From positions 26,879,300 through 26,943,299 of the forward strand of contig OX465581.1 of NCBI GenBank assembly GCA_950022655.1: 64,000 nt of DNA, given 5' to 3'. The first letter of the stretch is position 1. The number at the start of each line of letters is the position of its first letter. The notes under the pieces were generated by a model that worked only from the letters and a program-made list of their open reading frames with translations, was not told the DNA's origin and made no database searches. The translations under genes were made by a program, and so were the position numbers. The stretch comes from Alentia gelatinosa (Eukaryota; Annelida; Polychaeta; Phyllodocida; Polynoidae). Shown piece after piece: positions 13,757-27,387 of the stretch.

Positions 13757-14215
13757 AACACCCGACTAAAAGGTTTTGGTCCTAGAGGTAAAATGCTCCT
13801 AGGATCATGCCAGCAATCCAAGACATATCTCAGGACAAAAGACGTATTCTGTTAACAAATAGTGTCCCCTGTAGGGTGGGAAATCCTGCATAATTAGTCT
13901 CCTAGGACTGGATTCGGTCTTGGGCTAGGACAAAACAGGCTGTAAGACAGCTAGGGGGATCCCTGTAGAGGAGAGTTCCTGAGAAGATGTGTGTCAAACT
14001 TGTTAAAAGCTTTTGAGCCTTGTTGAATAATTTTCGTCCTACACTGGGATAGAAATGGCAGAACCATCGGCACAGGGAAGACATTTTGTAGGATAATAGG
14101 CCACCATGACAGTCCCCCGCTTAGAATGTCCTTACAGTTAAATGCAAACTGTCCTAGGACCTCTCCTACAGATATAACTCTCCTAGGACCACGTAGTTAA
14201 ACGCCCCCTGGTGTT
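13757..14215. mobile_element. TCCTAGGA-rich foldback element
   Basis: The ends are related inverted repeats: AACACCCGACTAAAAGGTTT on the left and, reverse complemented, AACACCAGGGGGCGTTTAAC on the right. Inside both ends the motif TCCTAGGA or TCCTAGAG recurs (13780, 13797, 13903, 14151, 14183 regions), so the arms can pair. There is no coding sequence. Boundaries are approximate and no clean target duplication was identified. It is probably a MITE of unknown superfamily. Confidence 0.5.
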
Positions 14216-17200
14216 AATGGAGAAAAATACTGTGGTAACAACTAGAAGTGACATTCGAAAGTCAGATATAACAAATATCTATTTCATATTCTCCGAATAT
14301 TGTAGGTTTACTGCAACAGGACACTGACGCAGGTGGGCGATAATGAGAGTCAAACCCATAGTAGTGCGGTCATTCTTGTCCATCCAGCTGACGGAAATTC
14401 TCCATGACATGCACTGTGGCTGGTCTCTCTAGAATCACATACCCCCGCCCTATCGATAGCGTCCGCGGTGTGCCGTCATGTCTGCATGGGGTAACGTTCT
14501 GCCAATGATAACTTAATAAACCATGACCGTAAACCTGGATGAGAAAACCAAGTATCGATGGTTCGCTTAATGCACTGGGTAGACTCGACAGGGCAGCGCT
14601 GACGATGCATTTCCAGTGGTGGTAGCACTATGATTAGAAGCGGTGTTTGTAGCTGCGTGTATCCTTTGTAGTTGCAAATATCAATCAGAATAAAATATAT
14701 ACATCTAAAATATAAGCTAAATCAAACAGAAAATAGATAACATGTCCAATTTAGGTCAATTCGTGGAGACAAACGCTACTGAAAGCTTCGTCGTATTAAC
14801 AATAAGATGTTTCGTCATATCTTCGTGAATATAATCATACCTGATATGTCAGAAATGATGTATACATGCTAATGTGTACTGAAGTTCATGCACCCTTCCG
14901 GTAACCAGGGACAGCATACGTACTTTTGCGTGACATAAGCCGGGATGAGGAATGGAGGAAACGGGAGATAGAAAGGTTTGGGGTGGGAGGATCGGGGTTG
15001 ATTGTGGATGGGAGAGAGTAAATGTCAGAGTTCTATACAATGATGACAAGAACAGACATTCCACTCAATGGGATATTGAGTTGTTGTTAAAGCAGCGTTT
15101 ATCCCAAAGAAGAGAGGTGCATTAATAGTTTTCTTTAGTTGCTCGTCATGGTGAGTTTTACATACTGTACATCAAAGCCTTGCGTTAATGCTGAAGCATG
15201 TCGCATGTACACAGCATAAGTAATTTAGGAAGCCTGGATCAATTCTCGAAAACCTTTCGAAAACCTTTTGAAATGTCTCCGTACAGTACCACAAGTAAAA
15301 ACGACCACCAATTTAAGGATATACAACTAAGGTACCGAAGTGGCATTATCATATCCTTGGTACAAGATTAGCAGTAGGAATAACATTAAAAATTGTACGC
15401 AACAATCACCCCGGTAAAGTGACAATACTACGCCATGGTCGTGGGGGAGTGATAGAAGATAACGTTAAGGATTTGGCCAATCAGCGGCCAGGATTTCATT
15501 GAGCAGACAAAGTGTCAACATGGAGATTTATTCATTCCTAACAGGATTTTCGGTGCAGTTCTATATAATGGGGGTGCTCCACCAGGCCGATTTCGTATCC
15601 GATCAATTGATCTTGGGCCTTTAAGAGGAAGGTCACATATTGTAATGTATTTAATTCTGATAATAATAGTTTAATAAATGACCATTATCAAAGACATAAG
15701 AAACTCTAGGGCATCCAGTAATAATTGCCTTACACAAGTATTAATACCGTTAATTCCGTACAGGCGGCTGCACCTAATCGTTTTTTCAAGATTTCTTTAT
15801 TGGTTCTGATGTAAAATACATTTACGGCTATCAATCTAATACAACGGTGTTACTTCACAATAGTTGCCCAATAAAGGAGCAGTTGCCTCAAATGCAGCGC
15901 AATCGTTTTTCATGGCAGTGCCATACAATCATCATACCTTACAGTGCAGTATACATAGTTGTATAAAATCTGCGAGTTATACTGAAAGAAAACAGTACTT
16001 TTGGAATACATCAATTCATAGTGCACCATATACAGTTAGCAGAGAAATGTCTCTATGGTCCTTTATTCTAGGTACATTGAGTATACGGATCGCTCAATCA
16101 TAGGACAAAAGAAATTTGCCATAAGATTTTTTGTACATCAATATAAGGTATACCAGCCACTTGATCAAGCGATAACCAGCCAATCATATCCAACGCCAAT
16201 ACAACTACATGTACCTAGACAATCCTCACGATTACCGGTGCATACTGTTTACAAGCCACCAACAGTACCACTGTTGACAAACTATTAAACTCCACAGTAT
16301 ACCTGTAACATCCGCCACCGGCAAAACTACCACCTGTACTACCAGGAGTACTTTAACCACTACCGTTGCCGGTAATGCAACCATCGGTTTCCGCCCCCAC
16401 CAGCAACATCAGCCGTGCCCAGCCCCGGTGGCACCATTGCTGGAGCTCCCCCAGTACCGGCGCCACTCAACCCAGCTCCACTGTTAGGTGTTTGTTACAC
16501 TGTCCTTAATAACCTCGTGAGAAGAGTTTTCCTGACGACTGACATCTGTGTCTACCTATGGCAGTATTGGCCTAGTGTCGCCATGTATATTTCACCTTTA
16601 CCGCCCATCTCATCGGCGGCGGGCCAGGCTGAGGCTCCAGAGGGCGAGGCTGCTGGTGAAGGGGGTTTGGGTCAGGTTTCCAGAGAGCGCGGCCTACACC
16701 GATTAATAAGGCATCTCAGGAGGTGGCCGTTTTGTTCTCACGTTTAATATTTATGCCTTTGCCGACCCCTCCCAGGACCTTCTGGGTCGGAGAAAAAAAG
16801 GGTCTCCGTGTTATCGCCCATCGGAAGTACGTGGGTCATTCAGTTCGACGAGGGGCACGCAAAGAGAATTGTGATTGCGGGTGTAGGTGTGAAAGAGGAC
16901 TAAAGGTACCGATTGACGAGGCCTGTGCTATAGGGTGAGGGATAGATGTACTAGGTATTATTCACTTGCTGAGCTGTTCAGAGTACCTGGATGTTCTGTT
17001 CCATTGAGTTGTTTTGTATGCGTTTTAATAGGGATATGCCCAAGGCAAACTTTCCCTACGCTAAAAACATTATTAGGGAAAAATGGTGGGCATAGATTAC
17101 ATGACTCCCATTTGTTCTTGTGTGTGAAGTTTTACATTACAAATTACACTTCATTGAATAGGAATCACCATGAGCAATTCATCCAAAATAAAATCAATGT

Positions 17201-19108
17201 TGAATGATGAAACGAAATCAAATAACCCCTTTGTAGCAGCCTAATTGTGTGTTTCTATTTAAAGGGGGACCTCAGGAGAATGTAGTCGGTATGGCCAGCC
17301 AGGTTCATCTTTCTGCACCAGATGTTTCAAGTTGCCGGTACTTCAGAGCTCAAAGCCTGTGGGAACATGGGTCCACTCCAAGCAATCGATAAACTTATGT
17401 TTTATTTCGCAACTCATATGAGCAAGATGAGGAGTAGCTCGGTAGTGCGGAGTGACTACCAGTGAGTAGTCCAACTTTTTCATTAAAACTGCCTCAAGCG
17501 TAGTCGTAATGAAAAAAGGAAATGAGAAGGATGAAAACTCAAATGAAGAAAGGTGAGCACGAGATACGTCTGATATGATATGTTTTAAAATATTCGATTT
17601 TCCTGACCTTAGTCTCTTCCTTCTCGCTCGGAAAATTTTTGCAGTTCACAGTTTTCCTTTTTAATGCAAAAATGTATTAAATATTGTATCAACTGTAAAT
17701 TGATACGATCTATATTGTATTGGCACCATGGGTAATTGTAGAATCTTTGAAGATATTTGGTACACTAAGATGTTAAAATATCCTCAAACGGAACCACGAA
17801 ACCGCAATCCTATGCCTCAAAGATTTCGCTAAAGATATTTGCACCCCGGGTACCAACCATTCAACAATTGATTGAAATTAAGAATTGAGAGATTTAAAAG
17901 ATATTTTAACAACATCACATTGTGGCAGATCTCGGAATGCTTTAATTTGGAGCATCGGTAGCGCATCCATTTGAACGCAATTTGAATCAACACTCCACGC
18001 TGTCTATTTCTTGACTTGTTCCTGCGGCATATACTTAATGATAGCATTGAATGTCCTCATTTAAGTATACATATGTTTTAATGTGATTTCTGACAGTTAT
18101 CTGTATAGGTCGCTCTCAGATATATATTGACATGTTTATAGTTTGAAGAACGGACATTTTTGTCACGAAGAGGAAATCCACATTACTACAATTCTGTATG
18201 CCGCAGGCTAAAGCAATGTCATTCCAAACAGGTAAATGTCATCTAAATGTCGCAGAGTCAAGACGTAGAACTACACTGACTCTGGTCGGCATGAACAAAA
18301 CAGCATTCCTTAAGCCTGTGAGAAAAACGAAGAAACCGGTATTTATGTTACCATGGAAACCAATGCGTCTTCAGACTTCAGAAACAGGTGCCCATCAGCA
18401 TTGCATGCCGTTCACCACTTCCGATTTTAACAGTCAGACATTAGGGCCATGCCAGGTGTGAGTCCTAATTAATGTTTTTCCCTTGGTTTCTTTCACGATT
18501 CCATCCACCACTGCCTGCAGCGCCTCCTGCCAATGAAAGCTTGAACTCACACCTCAGTAAAGACCGCAGTCTCTACCACGTATAGTTGTTCAGTTTTCCA
18601 TCAAATGGACCATTGAGGTGTTGGAAAGTCAACTGGTGTTTGGAGGGTTGTTCATTTCTGAATGCTTTGCTTAGGAGTTCATTATATTGACTGTCGGGGG
18701 TGGGGAAACGGCAATATTTGTGCAGTCATTAATCTTACATGAGTCAAACATGTGATTCGTGGTGAGGAGAGAACGCAGACCCACAGACACCAATGCGCAG
18801 GTATGCAGAGGAGCCGCACGTCCGACAACATGCATGGTGTTACCATGACAACGGTATTATCCCTCTGTACACAAAGTGTGTGGGGGCCAACATGGCGTTT
18901 CCATGGCGACATAAAAAAAATTCCGGCACAGGAGAGAACCTTGGGCTTAGTTGGACATGCCTCATCGGACCTTATGGCCGGTCGAAATGGTCGAGGAATG
19001 GTTTAAACACGGGATTTCGTAGTGCTGCGTCAATAGAATGTACTTTTACTTTCGGCTCTCATTGCCGCTCTCTTCGCCGTGTCTGGGAGACTTGGCATAT
19101 GTCGCCTG

Positions 19109-19126
19109 TAGCGCCCCCATGAGGGC
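19109..19126 (-). promoter_or_regulatory. CTCF-like motif in a GC-rich intronic patch
   Basis: TAGCGCCCCCATGAGGGC resembles the reverse complement of the conserved CTCF core (CCA-x-x-AGGGGGCGCTA). It lies in the GC-rich patch at about 18880-19260. Match by eye only. Confidence 0.2.
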
Positions 19127-19918
19127 TTTGTATAGCACCGGCGCGCACGTCCAACTCATTAGGCGTCTTTCTAATTATTGCTAACTCAGGCCATCCCCGT
19201 CGCCGCTGTACATGCCGAGCAGACGGCGGCCCTAATGATAGACACACAGACGAGGCTCCTTCTGGAGTAAACCCGGAGTAATACAGGAGATAAAAGACAC
19301 GTGCGCGGATAAATGGACGTGCTGTGGGCACAGCTAATACGGCGCAACATTCTGTAGTCACGGTGCGCGTATTAATATACCACCCAGCGCTGCACTCTCC
19401 AATGTGACGCACCATCTCCCAAATGAGGCTGCAGTTTCATTTTGTGTTTAGTCGCCAACTCTTCATTTCATTCAACGGTCTAGGCATTCGACATTGTTGA
19501 GGGCGCATTCAAACGTCGCACCTGTCGTCATATAGATGAGGTATTTGACAAAATGACAATTGCGTAGTCCGGCTCGGCAACATTTTATTTCCTATCAATC
19601 ACCCTTATCTAGATACCTCAAGGACAACAACCAAACGGCCCCATTCGTGATATAAAGCTAGGCAAAATAAAACCAGGTGTAGATTTTCTTTTCGACTTCT
19701 GACATATCGAACGATCAATTAGCATCGGTTCCCTCTCTTAGCTTTGATGCGTTTCCCTGTCTTTTGTGCATTTGTAGTTTAACCTCAAGTGTTGAAGACT
19801 ACTATTTCCAAACTAGTTCTTATATCGGTTGTCCTGTTATCACTTTCATGAAAAAGACAAAACTTTATCTATTAGTATGACATAATGTCTGGGTCTGCCC
19901 GGGGAAGCTAACCAGGGA

Positions 19919-19931
19919 GGGGGGGGGGGGG
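19919..19931. repeat. Poly-G run of 13
   Basis: Thirteen consecutive G residues, a site prone to assembly or sequencing error. Confidence 0.95.
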
Positions 19932-20794
19932 CAACTATTTCATTTTCTAGCTCAGTTCTATCATTTCTATATTGAATTGGAATCACAAAACACCGTATTC
20001 TGTTACGTCCTATACTTTGCATGCCTCCTGTAATTACTCGACTAAAGGCCCTTCCCCTCTCTCCCTATTCATTCCTTCGTTGCACCACATAAATAGAAAG
20101 AACAGGTTCCCTGGCGGTTCCATTAATTATAAGAGACCCTCCTTCTGTTGGCCAACTTCGAGTCTTGCACTTTTTCATCACTCCACAACCACTTCGTTCT
20201 GTATGTATTAGGCCATTTGTAGGGTTTTACTTTAAGCGATGTTAATTGAACAAAAGCGACGAGACATGACTCTAGTTGTCTTTGTCTTCAGTTCTCTGAA
20301 GTTTATTCGTAGTTGCAACAAACGTAGTATGAGAGTATTGGTCGGTACAAAGATATACTGGTGTACATGTTTACAGAAGTACAGTTTAAGTTAAGGCAAT
20401 TGGTTAGGGCAGTGCAGACACTGACAAAATGATCGGGCTAGACTTTTAAACGGGCATACACCACAATGACAGCATATCTTCCGAGTTCTAAAACTGCTAA
20501 ACACTAATACTGGTTTCAAACCTTCTCAAACACCAGTTTGTTCGATTCGTCCTCTAAATGAATTCAGGATTATATGTACATATTAAGTTTTCTGAGAGGG
20601 CTGTAAGTAGATAGCGTCAGCCCAGGTAGGTTATATTTCTTGCTGTGTTTCCGATACTGCTTGATACTGTGACCAAATCCCGCGAGAATATCTCGCTCAG
20701 CGTCATATATGTTTACCGCTCTTAAAGGATTCTCTGTATCAACTCAAGATCGCCCAACCTCTATTCACTCACTCTGAGCCCGGGTTCGCTTGTT

Positions 20795-21135
20795 AGGGCG
20801 TGCTTGCACGCCCTCTATACATCGCCTAGAGGTCGGAATGTTCATGTATAGACTTTTAGCGTACTTGGCAAAATAGTAGGGTGCCAGTGTCTCAGGGTCT
20901 TAGAGGCATGCCCAGCTGACCATGACCAATCACTCAAGACAAAAATACCTCATTGACACATTGATACTTGATATGTTTGGATCCTAGACTCAGGCAGATA
21001 TTGGCAAGTTGAATGAGTGCAAGTGGGTTACGGAAAACTATCCATAAGTGAATGTAACCAAAATATATTAATTGTGATTCATTTATAAGTGCGCGCACAT
21101 TCATCAATGATTAACATTTTATTCGCTCCTAGTAT
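20795..21135 (-). mobile_element. Helentron-like non-autonomous repeat, copy B (inverted)
   Basis: It is the reverse complement of the family at 11254-11638. Read on the minus strand it starts ACTAGGAGCGAAT near 21135 and ends with a perfect hairpin at 20814-20795, AGGGCGTGC-AA-GCACGCCCT. It lacks the central microsatellite of copy A. The 3' hairpin differs in sequence from those of copies A and C although the flanking CCTCTAG-x-x-GATGTA block is conserved. Confidence 0.72.
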
Positions 21136-21177
21136 ATAGACTGTCTGTCAGATCTCACCCAACACATTGGCTCATGT

Positions 21178-21520
21178 CAGCTGAAACCGACTGATATTGC
21201 CTTACACCGACTCATCAGAGCAGCTCTCACAAGGCTAATGCTGGTTTTCCTCCGGTTCAGCTTAGGGTGGTTCATACTAACACCAACTTACACCAACTCA
21301 TACAGGAAATTGCTCATACGAGCTCACACTAATCCATGCTGGCTTATACTAGTTTATACTGGTTCACACGGACTCACACGAATGAATTTCCACTAATACC
21401 CACTAGTTCCTGCCATTTGGCACCGACTCTCATTGAGTCGCAATGGCTCAACTGGCTCAGACCAGGTTGTACACTAGTTCAGACCGACTCAACGTGACCC
21501 ATACCAGTTCGCACCATCTA
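21178..21520. repeat. Degenerate minisatellite, about 10-11 bp period
   Basis: Recurring units such as ACTGGTTCACAC, CGACTCATAC and ACTAGTTTATACT fill this stretch on the plus strand, with many substitutions. The repeat starts about 40 bp beyond the left end of Helentron-like copy B, outside that element. Confidence 0.7.
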
Positions 21521-24500
21521 CACACCTCTTCTATCCATTTTGAGCCTTAAATATGAGAATTTACGTAGGGGAGAAAGGTGGACACAGAAGTGGGATCAGC
21601 ATGTGTAAAAAGAAGGATACGCCAGATTTCTTGTCTCGAATATGATATCAGTTTATATATCAGACATTAAGGCCGGGCTCACGTCCCGCTTTCCCTATTC
21701 ATCTTTTGGGTTGCAAAACTATATTCTGTCAACATAGGTGTCTAGCATGCACAGGGCGTTATCAAATGTGAATCTATTTTAGCAGTAATAACATTGGTAC
21801 CCCCGCAACATACCCTTCATTGCCATGACATATTGGTCATAGAAATAACGCATTAATCAAGGCGATCCCAACTTGTCGGAGACCAGCAGTCGTAGATACA
21901 TAACCATTAGAAAGGAAATGTGCACTGTTTTCTAGTTTTCCCATTACCACATACGGTTCAGAGACTATTGCTAGCTTCTATAAAGGATTGGCCATGAGAA
22001 CTCACACGGAGGCTTGACGACTGCAGCGACTAATGACGTGCCAAGGAAGTGTAGGTCTATTCCTGTAGAGTTAATAACATCTGTCCGCGCTACTCATTAC
22101 CAAAGGCGAATTGCGCGTTGCTCGGGCGAAGATGCTATACCTAGGACAGTGCCCGGGAGGTGCTTGGGGACGAATGTGTCCTCCTGTGGGGTCTACCACA
22201 CTACACGTTTAATACCATTACAGAAGATCTGCCGGGACATACCTAATTCAGATCCGCACAAACTAGAGTAGATGATGATGCACTAACATCTAACAGCCTC
22301 TCCACAGAACAAATAGATACTGAGTATATGAGCGATTTTTAAAGTCAACCTTCACTTTTTAATTCTTTTGAATATCATACATTAATTATGGGTTGTTTCT
22401 TAAATCAGTGTTATTAAAATCTTGTTTTATTCACTCAGTATAAGGATGCCATGTCATGGCGGGTTGTATTAATTTCGGAGTTACCTCGAGGGCGAGAGTT
22501 GAGATAAAGCTACTTATAGATATCAATGGATCCTTCATATAAATCTCTATTACCCAATATTTTATATGCTCCGATGTATAATTTCCTCTCCACCCAGAAT
22601 AATATCAGGGTCAGGGAATATTTTGAATATTTAATCGCCCGATTACAGAAAGCTGGTTTGATATTCAACAAGTAAGAGAGCCTTTGAAAAACCTTTGCTC
22701 GTGGGGAACGAGAACATCGGAGACCACTCGAGCGAGAGACGATAGTATGGATGAGGATAGGCACCTACCGTTGAATAACCCGTATCGCCTCAAAGTAAAG
22801 ACACTGACCTGGCCTTGTATTTTCAGCCTACCCTTCTGTCTCCACTGCCCGACTGCCCTCGGCCACCCTCCGAGATTCCCGCCTGGCCGCCCGCCAGAGC
22901 ACAAACTCATGCCCATCTATTAACCATGCCAGTCTCCCTATACGATCCAATGAGAGCTTGTACTGTATAAAAAAGGTTAGGCTGAAGCCACAGAACAGTG
23001 GTGTTTTGAAAGTAAAATGTTGACACAGGTCACGACTCCATAACTTCGAGCTCGTTCGAGTGCAGAAGAGAGTCTTAGCGAAGCACACCCATGGGGCGTC
23101 CTACGTGAATCAAATTAACAAGAACTGCCTCGTTTATCAACTGAAGCAGCGATACTATGTTTATTATGGGCTCGAGTGCAAACTGGCAGTGTTAGAGGGA
23201 AACTATCGGAAATATTTAATGAGATTGATTCATAATTATACAGGATGTCTCTTCCGTGGGGCGCCAGGGGTTTTACAGCTAGAGTGGCGTAACCTCGTCT
23301 ATACTGTCATGCCTCGCTGGGTCCCTCGCAGCTGATGTCGCCTGCCAGACCAAAAGTCATTTAACGCGACCCTGGGGCCTGTTGAATAATTCACGACCAT
23401 ACATGAACACCCTTCTCTGTACGCCAACGCGACCCAGAGACGATGTGGGCCAATTTTATTCGATACTTATGGACGACCATCTGTCAGCTGTTTTAACGAA
23501 AGGGCTATATTACTAAACGATAACCCTCGTACGAAGTCTCCTCGCACCTTGTGGTCCTGTGCTCTTATTCATTTGCTTCGATTGCTCTTTGCAATATAAG
23601 GCCTTCTTTAATAATGTCTTGTCAGAAAAACATACTCCCTCATCATCACCTTCGCGAATTCTCATGTTTTAGTTCGGTATAAAAGGTGGTATACAAGTAT
23701 GACATTTTGTAACAAGCCATTATTTTACGATTTTACAAGCCACAAGCTGATCTGGACGAATATGGATTGCGAGGTTTATTCCATACGCCGAGGAACTGGC
23801 AGATGAGAAAGTGGTCCGTGTCTAACTCCGCATTGAGCTCTGGTATCCTAGGTCTCCACGCAATGGCAAGTTCTCTCTCTGAATTCTGCAGCGACACATG
23901 AGACTTGGGTGTCTGGGCTGAGGACACTATTCCTGACTAGCCAGTCAACAAGTAATTCAAAGCTCTGCCAACCCTGTCATACCTATTTACCTTATTGACG
24001 ACCTAAGTGAATAGGTGCAAGGACAATGGTATCGCCTTTTTTGTCACAGAACTGAGAGGGGCGCCTGTCTGTGGTACCTCACACAGTCTCCCATCAGATC
24101 ATGTGACCCCAGCCCTTGTACGTACAACGCACACGTAAACACGTAAGCCATTGATTATAGACATCGCTTAGACATCACTTAGTGCTCTCTTAGTGCAACA
24201 ACCTGGGCTTGGCGAGCAGGAACTGAAGGATGAGAATTTATAACCCACTAAATGACCTGACGATGCACGAGCGGGTACTTTCCCGAGCCCTAGGACATGA
24301 GCTGAAACTCAAGTAGCATGTAAGAGAGGTCTTTAAGTCCAACAAAGTACTTGGAAAATGGCTTGTGTTAACGCTAGTTCCTAACATATATTCGCAGGAA
24401 ACACCCTTAGCATCTTGGATGAATGAAGGGGTATGATATCTCGAACATGTTCACAGATTCCTAAAGCCTGTTCCAAAAATTAGTTACACTTTAGGGAATG

Positions 24501-25001
24501 GTCTTACTTGTATGGAATACATGCCAATGTATTCACAGTAATTCCAGAATGTAGCTAGGCCTCTATCGTATTTTGCGCTTGAGGCGAGATGTCCATGGAT
24601 TCGTCCTACGATGTGACTAGGCAATTACTACTTCGATCTCTAGTATATAATACAAATGTTGACAATGTTCCGTTTAACTTGTGATGTATGTTTACAGTTA
24701 ACAATAGGTAAATGCAGACCTATGATCTTGAACGAGTGGAACCCATGGCCAGTGGTTTGGTACTCATACCAGGAAACAAAGAGTTATCATGCAGGCGACG
24801 GGCTATGTGCAGAGTGTGAAGAAAGTGTTTTTTATATTTTTACATCTATTTGAAAACCATCATGTTAATACCATAACTAAACTTTAAGTATTCCACAAGA
24901 AAAAAGGTCGATTTGAGCCATTGTAAAATTTCACGTAAGTCCCTATTATTGGGAATGTCCCATCCAGATGTATTTTGTTTAGAATAATGAGAGATGCTCA
25001 C

Positions 25002-25132
25002 TTTGTATCCTCTGAAGAAGCCCTGCATTCTCCAGGGTCCCGTATTCACTGAATCCCAGATGAAGTCAGCGGTCGTGTCGGTCACCTCTTTGTCCGGGTC
25101 CAGACGGAAGTTCTGCGGCCGCTCCAGAGGAA
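25002..25132 (-). CDS. Nrg: Exon B: first half of FN3-3 of a neuroglian/L1-like protein
   Basis: This 131 nt exon supplies two bases that complete the split codon from exon A, then 43 codons, and ends in phase 0. The acceptor is a strong pyrimidine tract ending ttgttttag and the donor is GTGAGC. The peptide starts PLERPQNFRLDPDK, the A strand that follows the SSED junction. It carries the core B-strand tryptophan in TADFIWDSV, and ends with GFFRGYK, matching the R-G-x-x-x-GYK segment of neuroglian and NrCAM FN3-3. The next residues in the family continue directly in exon C, so no exon appears to be missing between B and C. It lies alone between introns of about 21.5 kb and 18.8 kb. Local GC content is clearly higher than in the flanking intron. 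Confidence 0.93.
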
Positions 25133-25220
25133 CTAAAACAAGGAGAGCAAAATTCGTATGACTTGCATCCCACAATCTGCACTATTCAGGAAGGGAATAA
25201 CAATAACAACATCATTAAGT

Positions 25221-25233
25221 CCCCCCCCCCCCC
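25221..25233. repeat. Poly-C run of 13
   Basis: Thirteen consecutive C residues about 90 bp upstream of exon B on the gene strand, where it reads as poly-G, beyond the acceptor region. Confidence 0.95.
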
Positions 25234-26898
25234 ATAACAGTAGATATACCCGTACATTTAAGGTTGTGAAATGAAAGATTTAATTAAAGCTTACTCTTTG
25301 ATCGGTTAGATTTTGGATGACGACTGATCATTATGCCCTCTAATCCTCTCGAGCCCCCCTCCTCGATGTATCTTGTGTTTGCCACATTGTATAAGAATCA
25401 CAAACACCCAATAACAAGATCTGGTTTTATTGGGATGTCCTATCAAATTATGCATACTGGCATGGTGCCTGTACATACAAATAGGTATACTAAGCATTAT
25501 GTACATACCACTGCATGTCCATCAGCATAATGTACCAGCTTCCTATTACTACATTAGACGGGCTCCGAAATTTCTTTAAGATGGCAGTTATTTTGGCAAC
25601 ATGAATTGACATAAGACCTTTCCCTTCTAGTTTCAATATCTGGAGGTGGAGGTGCAATAAATTTATATCACGGATGATGTTGTTACAAAAGAAAGAAAAT
25701 GTCATAGACATGGATCGAAACCTCAATATCTTCCATTTCATAGAATGTATAAGGAAAACCTGAGACCATATATGGTCTGTCTTGCAAACCATTAAGTGCT
25801 GCTATCTTCCCAACAGGTAATGTGATATAAATACAGGATATTGAAGTGATTCACGGGTCCTTTGATAGACACATATAGATGGCCTTGGTTCTTATTCTTT
25901 ACTTTCACCGTGGCAAGAGCAGGTTTATTTTGGCCCAGCCTCGGGAAATGCCAAGAATGGTGTTTGTTAGCGTGGTTCTGAGCGATAATATGGTCAGTCA
26001 AGGCTCAAAGAGTGACCGCAAGACCTCGGACGAGACGAGATTCATGACAGCCCTCAGCGTCATTACCCACCGGCCAACGCAACCGGAAGAGAGTGAGTGA
26101 AGCGTTCTGATTGGCAGATGACAGTGGGACGGCAGCCAATAGAAAACCTCGATAGAGAACGTGAGCGCGTCTGGTTGCCCTGTTTATTGATTGTTTCTGG
26201 ACGCTCAATTTAACTTTGGATGGGATGACACTAGTCGTATTGGCCCCATCCATCTATCGCGCAAGGCGAGAACTGGTGCTGTTGCCAAGTGTGGGCTTGC
26301 AGGCCTCAGGCAGCGTCCATTCGGATGCCTCTCTGAGGCTTGCGAACAGCGGACACCACTTAACCGTTTGTCTGTGTGCGCCAAGCGAACATTCTCCCTA
26401 AACCTCGCCTGAAACATCAATTTCAATTGTATATATCTCGAGATCTACACAAACGAAACGCAGAAACTGACATCAGAATTGATGATAGTGAGATTATCCA
26501 AACGCACTACTGTCCAATTCCTATGGTATCACCGAGTATGTCTTTTGAGGCAAACGGTGAGGTAACATTTTAAAGCATAGTCGTATCAATATGTATCAAT
26601 AGCAGATATTGTCATAGTTGCATGGAATCTAAAATTGCTATAAAAAACTTCAAACCATTTAGTCGATATCCCTCTATGGAAAATAGATACCTTCCACACC
26701 TAGTTCGAATGTCATTTAGCTGTCACAACATCATTCCACCTAATGGTACCATTCTTGAATTGAGGGGAAATGATTGAATGGCATCAGGTATCAATTGTAC
26801 AACCCAAAAGAACATTGGTATATATATATATTGTGTAAGAAATATTGCAGGGTAAATAATGAATCCCTAAATATAAGGGTAGTGACAGTGAGTAATCA

Positions 26899-27044
26899 TA
26901 TAGAACGACCTAACCATGCTGTAGTGCTATAAAACGAGATGGGAAATTGTTGCTTTTTACTGAACGAGGCCTCAGGCCGAGTTCTGTAAAACATCAATTC
27001 TCATCGAGTTTTGTAGCATGTGCATACCTGGTAGGTCGTTATAA
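26899..27044. mobile_element. Foldback MITE, 150 bp family, copy 1
   Basis: The ends are TATAGAACGACCTAACCATG and its near inverse, which ends GGTAGGTCGTTATAA. Subterminal ACGAGAT...CATCGAGT and the central CGAGGC...GCCGAGTTC are also inverted. It is a clear relative of the element at 30297-30447. Two copies of the same fold within 3.5 kb support a mobile family. Confidence 0.72.
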
Positions 27045-27070
27045 ATTTATCATATATCAAAATTTATAAA

Positions 27071-27387
27071 ATCTTACCACACATTGGCATAGAAGACATG
27101 TTTAGTGAAAGCCCACACTGCTGATGTTTCAACGTGTTCAGTATAACAGTGTACTGCACAGGGTTCAGTATACAATTTATCCTGCACAAGGAGCAGGAGT
27201 ACGTAATTATCAAATACACTGCATGGGTATATAATAACACAACTTATAACATACCCGTGCAGTACATTTGATAAATACGTACTGCTGGTTCTTATACCGT
27301 TTATAGTGTTAAACGTAACACATTGAAACATCGACAGTGTGTAGACTTTCACTTCGACATGGTTTCTATGCCAATTTATTGTAAGAA
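27071..27387. repeat. Long inverted repeat, arms of about 150-160 bp
   Basis: The left arm (27071-27236) and right arm (27244-27387) are imperfect reverse complements with only a few bases between them. Matching blocks include CATTGGCATAGAA/TTCTATGCCAAT, GATGTTTCAACGTGTT/ACACATTGAAACATC and GCATGGGTAT/ATACCCGTGC. It starts about 30 bp after the foldback element at 26899. A 137-codon open frame across it is a by-product. It is probably a foldback transposon or MITE. Confidence 0.75.

Larger units (their letters stand above)
6163..25001 (-). other. Intron B-C, about 18.8 kb
   Basis: This intron is bounded by the GTGAGC donor of exon B and the TTTCAG acceptor of exon C. It holds two copies of a Helentron-like repeat, a TCCTAGGA foldback element, an AAT microsatellite, an ACCATTACCC-type simple repeat, a roughly 10 bp-periodic minisatellite and a 13-base G run. 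Between these features I see no coding sequence I can support; the short ORFs overlap on both strands and resemble nothing known to me. A GC-rich patch at about 18880-19260 stands out from the AT-rich background and could be a conserved regulatory element. Confidence 0.8.
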
